The notes under the pieces: model-generated
The model's database searches: none
What the model was told of the DNA's origin: nothing
The model's input: the letters and a program-made list of their open reading frames with translations, nothing else
Assembly (NCBI RefSeq): GCF_963169125.1
Contig: NC_084795.1
Location: 130,303,701-130,367,700, forward strand
Source: Humulus lupulus
Lineage: Eukaryota; Streptophyta; Magnoliopsida; Rosales; Cannabaceae
DNA length: 64,000 nt
Reading direction: 5' to 3'
Shown: piece by piece, positions 57,358 to 64,000 of the stretch
Position numbering within the stretch: the stretch's first letter is position 1
How the letters are laid out: the number at the start of each line of letters is the position of its first letter
Made by a program: the position numbers and the translations under genes

Positions 57358-60300
57358 GAGCTCGAAGAGATTCAGCTTGAAGAATTTGATCCCTAGAAAA
57401 AGGTAAAGGTTGGAAAACACCTCCAGGAAGAAACCAAATAGCAACTAATTTGTTTTTCGAAGAGAAACCAGGATGTCTTCGCATGGTCACATTCGGACAT
57501 GGTAGGAATAAGTCCAAACATAGCGAGCCATGCGCTAAATATTGATAAAAGCTTCCCTCCGAAGCAACAAAAGCGAAGACAACTGGATGACGACAGGAAG
57601 AAGGCACTGAAGGAGGAGGTCGACATGTTAAAAGCAAACTGATTCATTAGGGATGCTTTTTACCCTGACTGGGTAGCCAATCCGGTGTTGGTCCCAAAAC
57701 CTAATGGGACGTGGCAAACCTGTATTGACTATTCGGACCTCAACAAAGCTTGCCAGAAGGACTGTTTTCCCTTACCAAGGATTGACCAACTCGTGGATGC
57801 CACGGTGGGGCATGGACTGATGTCGTTCATGGATGCCTATTCTGGATATAACCAGATTCCCATGCATGCCGCCGACTAGGAACATACGAGCTTCATAACG
57901 GACAAGGGGCTATACTGTTATAATGTCATGCCATTTGGACTCAAAAATGATGGGGCCACATACCAGCAGCTCGTGAATATGATGTTTTCGGAGCAGATAG
58001 GGAACAACATGGAAGTTTATGTTGATGACATGCTAGTCAAGTCTCAACTTAACAATAACCACGTTGACGACCTCGAAGAGTGCTTTGGCGTGCTCCGGAA
58101 GTATAATATGAAACTAAATCCTCAGAAGTGCTCCTTCGGGGTATCATCAGGAAAATTCCTGGGTTTCATTGTAAATGCTCGTGGAATAGAAGCTAACCCA
58201 GACAAGATCCAGGCCCTGATCGACATGCCCTCACCTCGAAGACACAAAGATGTCCAAAGATTGACCGGCAGGATGGCGGCCCTAAGTAGGTTTATTTCGA
58301 AATCTACAGACTGTTGTCTTCTGTTTTTCAACCTTTCGAGGGGAGGCAAGAAATTTGAATGGATGGAAGAGTGTGAACTGGACTTCCAGGAGCTTAAAAA
58401 GCACCTCGCAGAGCCTCCCATCTTATCAAAGCCTGTCACGGGCGAAGTACTATACTTGTATCTTGCCACTACCGAACATGCAATAAGTGCAGTGCTCGTG
58501 CGAGAAGAAGACAAGGTACAAAGGCCCGTATATTACACCAGCAATAGATTACTGGGGGCAGAGTCGAGATACCCCTTGATGGAAAAGCTAGCTCTCAGCT
58601 TAATTCATTCGTCTCGAAAACTTCGACCCTACTTCCAGGCACACCCCATACATGTATTGACTGATCAACCACTTAGGCAAGTTCTGTCTAAACCGGAGGC
58701 TTCGGGTCGACTTCTTAAATGGGCGGTTGAACTCGGAAAATTCAAGATCACCTACCACCCGAGGATGACCATTAGGGCACAGGCATTGGCAGACTTTATA
58801 GTGGAGTGTACTGGCATGACCAACGATGAAGTTATAACCCCGACCCACGAGCTGTGGAAACTTTACGTCGATGGGTCATCTAATGAAAATGGATTGGGGG
58901 AAAGGGTTATTTTGATTACTCCCGCAGGGAACAGATTTCATTTTTCCTTAAGATTCGACTTCAATGTATCAAATAACGAGGCCGAATACGAGGCTTTACT
59001 GGCGGGACTTCGTATAGCCAAAGAGCTCAAAGCTAAAGCAATACATTGCTACAGCGACTCCCAGCTTGTGGTTAACCAAATCTTGGGAGAATACCAAGCT
59101 CGTGGCATAAAAATGGTAGCTTACTTAGAGAAGGCAAAAACCGCATTGGAACATTTCGAGTTTTATGCGATCGAACAGGTTCCCCGAGAGAAAAACTCAA
59201 ATGCAGATGCCTTAGCTCAGTTCGCTACTTCCACCGAGAATGATGAGCTAAACGTCGTGCCAATAGAACACCTCTCGGCACCTAGCTTTAACGAGCCGGA
59301 GGAGGAAGACGTGTGTATGATTGAGTCCGAGCCTACCTGGATGACCCCGATAGTCGAATATCTCGAGACCGGAGTCCTTCCAAAAGATCGGAACCAGGCT
59401 CGAAAGTTAATGTATCAACTTCTCCGTTACACCATTTTGGACGGAAAGTTGTATAGGAGGGGATATTCCATGCCATTACTTCGGTGCGTGACTCCACCCG
59501 AAGCCAAGAAGATCATTGAAGAAATTCATGAAGGGTTCTATGGAGACCATACTGGGGGGCATAGCCTGTCCAAGAAAATCATACGCCAAGGTTATTTCTG
59601 GCCTACCATTAAATCGGATTCTTTCGAGTACGTAAAGAAATGCGATAAATGCCAGAGGTTTGCCACGATTCCTTGAGCTCCACCATCCGAACTGACCATG
59701 ATGACTTCCCCATGGCCATTTGTGGTATGGGGAATCGACCTCATAGGCTCTCTCCCAACTAGCAAGGGCGGTGTGAAGTATGCTGTAGTTGCTGTAGATT
59801 ACTTCACAAAGTGGACAGAGGTTGAACCGTTGGCAACAATAACTTCCAAAAAGGTCCTTGACTTCGTGGTAAAGAACATCATATGCCGATATGGGATGCC
59901 GAGGAAAATTGTATCCAACAACGAAACCCAGTTCGAGAGCGACTTGTTCACCGACTTTTGCAAGAAGAATGGAATAATAAAGAGTTTTTCGTCACTAGCT
60001 CATCCTCAGGCGAATGGCCAGGTCGAAGCTGTAAACAAAACTCTTAAGAGTTCGCTAAAGAAAAAGTTGGAGGAAGCAAAGGGACGATGGCCTGAAGAAT
60101 TGCCCCAAGTCCTATGGAGATATAGGACTACAGCTCGAACATCAATGGGACATACCCCGTTCTCTCTAGCATACGGTTGCGAAGCTATGTTGCCTATCGA
60201 GGTCGAAATCCCTACAATTCGAACTCACATTTATGACCAAAGCTCGAACCACACTCAGCTCGAAGAAACCTTAGACTTGACCGAAGAAAGAAGAAATGAA

Positions 60301-60573
60301 GCTCAGCTGAGGAACGCTGCCTACCAGCAACGAGCTACCAGGTACTTCAACAAGAGGGTTCGAGATCGAAAGTTCGGTGTGGGAGATCTGGTGCTAAGGC
60401 GTGTATTTCTGGCAACGCGAGATCTAGCAGCTGGCGTGCTCGGGCCAAATTGGGAAGGACCCTACCAGATAGAGTCAGTCATCCGACCCAGTGTCTACAA
60501 GCTAGCGAGATTGGATGGGAGCCTGGTACCACGATCATGGAATGGCGAACACCTAAGACCTTACTATCAATAG
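57358..60573 (+). pseudogene. Tat2 pol: RT, RNase H, archaeal-type RNase H, integrase
   Basis: In a single frame to the stop at 60571. RT carries CIDYSDLNKACQKD (about 57720-57760) and an intact YVDDMLVKS (58018-58044). The first RNase H is at about 58441-58810. The second, archaeal-type RNase H runs about 58855-59240 with KLYVDGSSNE, NNEAEYEAL, SDSQLV and NADALA, so its D-E-D-D set looks complete. Integrase has the HTGGH...CDKC zinc site (59550-59655) and the core FVVWGIDLIGS. The second catalytic Asp is Asn (IVSNNETQF, codon 59917-59919); the Glu in NGQVEAVNK remains. Stops lie at 57394, 57439, 57640, 57877 and 59674. No frameshift is seen. Confidence 0.93.
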
Positions 60574-61393
60574 TGTAGGAAGGATGTTGCCTGTAACCAT
60601 GCTTGTTTATCTGTACTGTTTTGCCTACTTTTGGATTTTGTTAAATAAATAGTTATTTCGTCTGATATAATTTATTTTTGCAATCTCTCTTAATCTAATA
60701 ACCTATGGTCACATTCATAGGATATTAAGGGGGCATCATTGGTATATATAAATACCATCAACTTGAAAAATAAAGTAACATATATGAAATACATACAAGT
60801 GTTTGGATATAACCAAATGCACGAGCTAAGGAAGTTTGGGTAAAACCAAATTATCAAAAACATATAAGTGTATGGATTACAAACCAATCACAACCTTAAA
60901 AGGTTTGGAGCAAACCAGCTAGAACTAATCGACGATAAGTTGGAACCTAAACCTACTTCGAGGTAAGTCGAGATCGAGGCTGGAGTATCTTATAAAAATA
61001 TATATATAGTTTCGAACTCATAACCTCGGAGAGATAACTGAGGACGAGAAAAAGTAACTAAACAATAAGATATAACTAAACCATTTGCATTACACACCAT
61101 ACAAGTACTTTCGGGTTCATGGTTAAAGTAATATCCGACCTTGATGAATAACGAGATCGGAAGCGGATAATTCGAGCAAACTGTGCATGAATGCATTGAG
61201 CCTCGAGCCTAAATCCAAACTATGTTTATACGAATAAATAAACATACGCGATTCTTTAATATAAAATGTGTAAAATATTTCAAACCAAGAAATGAAAAGC
61301 ATGAGTATTAAAAGAAAAAAGAAATTGTATCAGCCCTAGGGGCATAAAATAAAACAATTACAAAAATAAAGGGACGCAGCCCCGAGATGAGGT
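60574..61393. other. Tat2 spacer between pol and antisense gene
   Basis: 820 bp without a gene, where sense and antisense transcripts converge. Repeats of TGGTTATAACCAAAT-like phrases lie near 60800-60900. Unlike Tat1 there is no 90-bp array. The purine tract is at 60725. Confidence 0.65.
60725..60736 (+). other. Internal polypurine-tract-like motif of Tat2
   Basis: TTAAGGGGGCAT followed by CATTGGTATATA. Element B also has GGTATATAA shortly after its G-run. It lies 150 bp after the pol stop. Confidence 0.5.
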
Positions 61394-63965
61394 TCAAGAA
61401 GGAGCAGTCTCCTTGGCCTTCTCAGCATCAGCGGCACTAGACCCCTCAAGACGAATAGCATGACTATCCTTCTGAACAACCTCGGTGGCAGCCTCCTGAG
61501 CAGCCTCCTCCGCCTCAAGCTGAGCATTCCACTTATCTAGGAGCTTTGCCTCAAGAAGGCCTAGGAAGCTGGTATCGAGGTTGTCGTTATTGGCCCATAT
61601 TTTGTACATAGCCAGGTCGACTGCCTGGTCCTTCTTCTCTTTATACTCGGCAAGGAGGTGAGCCTTTTCACCCTCAATTATATCCAAAGTGGTGGCCTGG
61701 TCCTCTTCGAGCTTTTTGTTAGCCTCTTAGAGCCGAGTGTTCTCCTTCTCAAGCTTCGCAAGCCTGGCATTCTCCTTCTCAAGCTCCGCGAGCCTAGCAT
61801 TCAGCTTCTCAAGCTCGGATGCCTTAGCCTTAAGCTCCTCGGCTCCTGCCTCAAGCTTTGCATTTGCTGCCTTCAGGTCATCACTCACTTTGAGTTGAAG
61901 ATCCTTCGCCTCCTGAGCATAGGACTTGCTCGAATGGATCTCGTTGTTCAACTTATAGTTGAGTTGGGCAGAAACAACAAGAGTCTGACACAAAAAAAAA
62001 TCATCATTAACACTCGGACCGTCTATAAATATAACTAAGAAGAAAAAAGGGGAAGAAAAGTTACCGCGGCGGCAAGCTCGATACTCTTCTCGTAGAGGGC
62101 GGTGCAGTCTCGGGCGTTGTCCAAAAATTGCCATTGGGGAGCATCAAAACTGCTAAAGCTTTGGCCGATTTAGGACAAGACGTCTGAGCCCAGCGTAGCC
62201 CCATGGGATCCAGCAGCATTGTCAATTACATACTCCTCAACGTGAGTAGAAACTGACAGCTTGTGAGTTAAAGAAGCAGAAGGCTCTTTTGGAGGTGGAC
62301 CGAGTGACAGGTGAACCAATACAAGAGGTTGAGGCTCGGCCATAACGGAGGCACCGACCTGTGAAGTCGACACCACAGTGGAGCTCGTGGCAGGCGGAGC
62401 CGAGGGAGGAGGTGTTTTTTTGGTCCTCTTGAGGACCTTGGTAGGTCGGTCAACCTTTCGCGACCCCCTGGGGCGCTTGCTCCTCTTGGCACCGCCACTC
62501 TCGAGGATATTGTCGAGGTCGGAATCCATCTCACCTACACAGTCACACCACAATGTGAGTTATAACAAAAAAGAAAAAGTATATAAAGTGACTCAGCATC
62601 GCGTAGATATACAAAATAATGAAAGGGCGAGTGGAGAGAAACCTAACTGGAACTCTCCTCCGAGCTTGAACTCGGAGACCATGAAATTCCCCCATCTTCA
62701 GAAGAGGCGGGGGGAGTACCTTCCCTATAGGTGGACGTCAACCTCGAAAGGTCTCTATAGTCATTGGTCCCATATTGGACGGCTATTCCGTCCCACACCT
62801 CATTCAAACTGTACATAGTGTCATACTTCCCGAGCCAACTATCAAACCTATGAACCCGATCATCTACCCAAGTCCATATATAGAAATGGTCCCTATCGTC
62901 CTTGCATAATACTAACCTATCAGGTTTGTGTTTTAATAGGGTGGGGGACCACATTTTCGAGCTTAGGATGACTATACCTTGATCATCCGAGCCCGAGCTC
63001 GAGGCTTCATCGTTGGCCTCGTTCCCCGACTGCGGGCTCCTTCGGTGAACCGGAGGCGGGGGCCTCACCTCTCTCCTTGGAGGGAGGATGCCTGTTGGCA
63101 AAGGCACGAGCTCCCAGAGGTCGTACTTTTTGTTGGACCAATCCGAGGTTGACTGGCCATCTCCCAAAAGCCCGCAAGCTCGGAGCTTACTCTCATGCAA
63201 AAGATATGAGAGAGACCTCCTACCATAAGGGAGTTGGAGCAGAGCCTCTCTATGCTCCTTCATCACGTCAGTGGGAGTAGGACAATGATAGTTGGCTGGA
63301 AAATAAAACACATTTCAACTAAGTACGAGCCTACATACAAAAGTCCGAGCACAGAGATAAAGAGGGTTGGGGTACTTACGAATCTGTCTGAATGAATAGT
63401 ATCGAGACGGGGATAGGCCATCTGTCCAGAAGAAGGCCTTCTTAAAGTCAGGAGGATGGTTGGGAAGATCCTCGAACACCTTTTTCTCCATGGGGTAGCT
63501 CGAAAGATAGTAGAAGCCGTCTCCTCCCCGAGCTCGGGAGGGATTGCTTTTCAGACAGAAGAGATACAGGATCTCCTTTGGTGACGGTCCTTCCCACTTC
63601 AACTCGTGGTACAACGAATTCAGGGCAGACAGAACCCTGTAAGAATTAGTGTTGAGCTGGAATGGAGCCAACCCAACAAAGTTTGTGAAGTCCTTGAAGA
63701 AAGACTTCAAAGGCAGTAACGATCCTGCCTTCATATGCTCCTGGCTCCAAGCCGCATACCTCAGCTTGTTATCATGATTTCCATCTCCTGGGGCATGGTA
63801 GCTTCGCTCACGGGAAGTAGGGGCTCGACACCTTAAGGAGCTTGACAGTCTGAGACCGTGAAAGGCCAGGACATCGTTTATCTGACCTGTCGAGGTAACC
63901 GAGCTCCAGTAGTGCTCGGCCTCGAAGAACTCCCTCCGTGGCTGCGAGGTAGAAGGCTCCCCCAT
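61394..63965 (-). pseudogene. Tat2 antisense gene (putative gypsy-type transposon domain), spliced
   Basis: Reverse to Tat2. Exons 63965-63380, 63295-62648, 62534-62065 and 61984-61394 join in frame (764 codons). Introns are 84, 113 and 80 nt, GT-AG, in phases 1, 1 and 0; donors GTAAGTACC and GTAACTTT are good, GTTAGG is weak. Residues about 60-190 carry LKSFFKDFTNFVGLAPFQL, VLSALNSLYHEL and EILYLFCLKSNPS, matching the Tat1 antisense protein. Next come a mid region with PTPTDVMKEHREALLQLPYG, a basic patch KRSKRPRGSRK with TPPPSAPP, a long heptad coiled coil (about 61730-61960) and the C-terminal motif MYKIWANNDNLDTSF. Only two stops (62170 and 61727, both TAA) break it. Promoter and possible 5' exon are outside the window. 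Function unknown; nuclear entry is suggested only by the basic patch. Confidence 0.82.
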
Positions 63966-64000
63966 CAGTGAGAATTGGAGCTCTCCTGGGTTGTACGCGA

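Larger units (their letters stand above)
53531..64000 (+). mobile_element. Ty3/gypsy Tat-lineage element Tat2, 5' LTR to antisense gene
   Basis: 5' LTR 53531-54325, primer-binding-like site, gag, protease, RT, RNase H, archaeal-type RNase H, integrase, then a spacer and a reverse-oriented gene reaching the window edge. The dual RNase H and 3' antisense gene place it in the Tat lineage. The 3' LTR is outside the window, so age and TSD cannot be read. Confidence 0.92.

Noticed and set aside
1..64000. Endogenous plant pararetrovirus
   Set aside because: No movement-protein or caulimovirid coat motif was seen; every RT segment is next to a retrotransposon integrase and LTRs.

Overview
This is a block of flowering-plant nuclear DNA, probably from a eudicot, built almost entirely of nested LTR retrotransposons. 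I cannot name the species. The evidence for a plant is Ty1/copia and Ty3/gypsy families with plant-type polyproteins, a chromodomain gypsy element with a 2.4 kb LTR, Tat-lineage gypsy elements with two RNase H domains, initiator-Met-type copia primer-binding sites, an L1-type LINE tail and a Mutator-type MITE. I see no complete cellular gene, rRNA or tRNA.

Layout. Positions 1-6114 are the 3' part of a Ty3/gypsy chromovirus (probably Tekay-like) lying inside a Tat-lineage gypsy element, here called Tat1. Tat1 is the host of most of the window and is cut into pieces: RT/RNase H at 6115-8098, integrase at 22282-22733 and 32682-32850, a 90-bp tandem array at 32955-33123 and 37153-37560, and a reverse-oriented spliced gene at 38471-41034 with a promoter near 42090. 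The pieces are separated by a tandem copia complex A (8099-22281), which carries a gag-only gypsy element B (14839-21215), then by copia C (22734-32681), and then by a chromovirus solo LTR D (33124-37152), which itself contains a copia solo LTR E (33993-35534). Target-site duplications (TSDs) support B (TTAGG), C (AGGGG/AAGGG), D (CATAC) and E (ATAAG).

From 42.1 to 53.5 kb lie an AT-rich tandem array, a 5'-truncated LINE with a 15-bp TSD, a 377-bp MITE with a 9-bp TSD, weak remnants of an unidentified spliced gene, and copia F (45552-52405). Copia F is young: two 529-bp LTRs differing at 4 positions, an intact 1373-codon polyprotein and a CTGTA TSD. A second Tat element, Tat2, starts at 53531 and runs off the right edge.

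The most interesting system is the reverse-strand gene of the Tat elements. In Tat1 and Tat2, downstream of pol and facing it, lies a homologous gene with canonical introns. When spliced, the exons join in frame over the whole length (801 codons in Tat1, 764 in Tat2), two introns keep position and phase, and both proteins share a putative gypsy-type transposon domain, a basic nuclear-localisation-like patch and a C-terminal coiled coil. Element B keeps what looks like the first coding exon. In all three elements a G-run resembling a polypurine tract separates the sense part from the antisense module. The antisense genes contain in-frame stops but no frameshifts, and nearly all the stops fit C-to-T decay of CAG, CAA or CGA codons.
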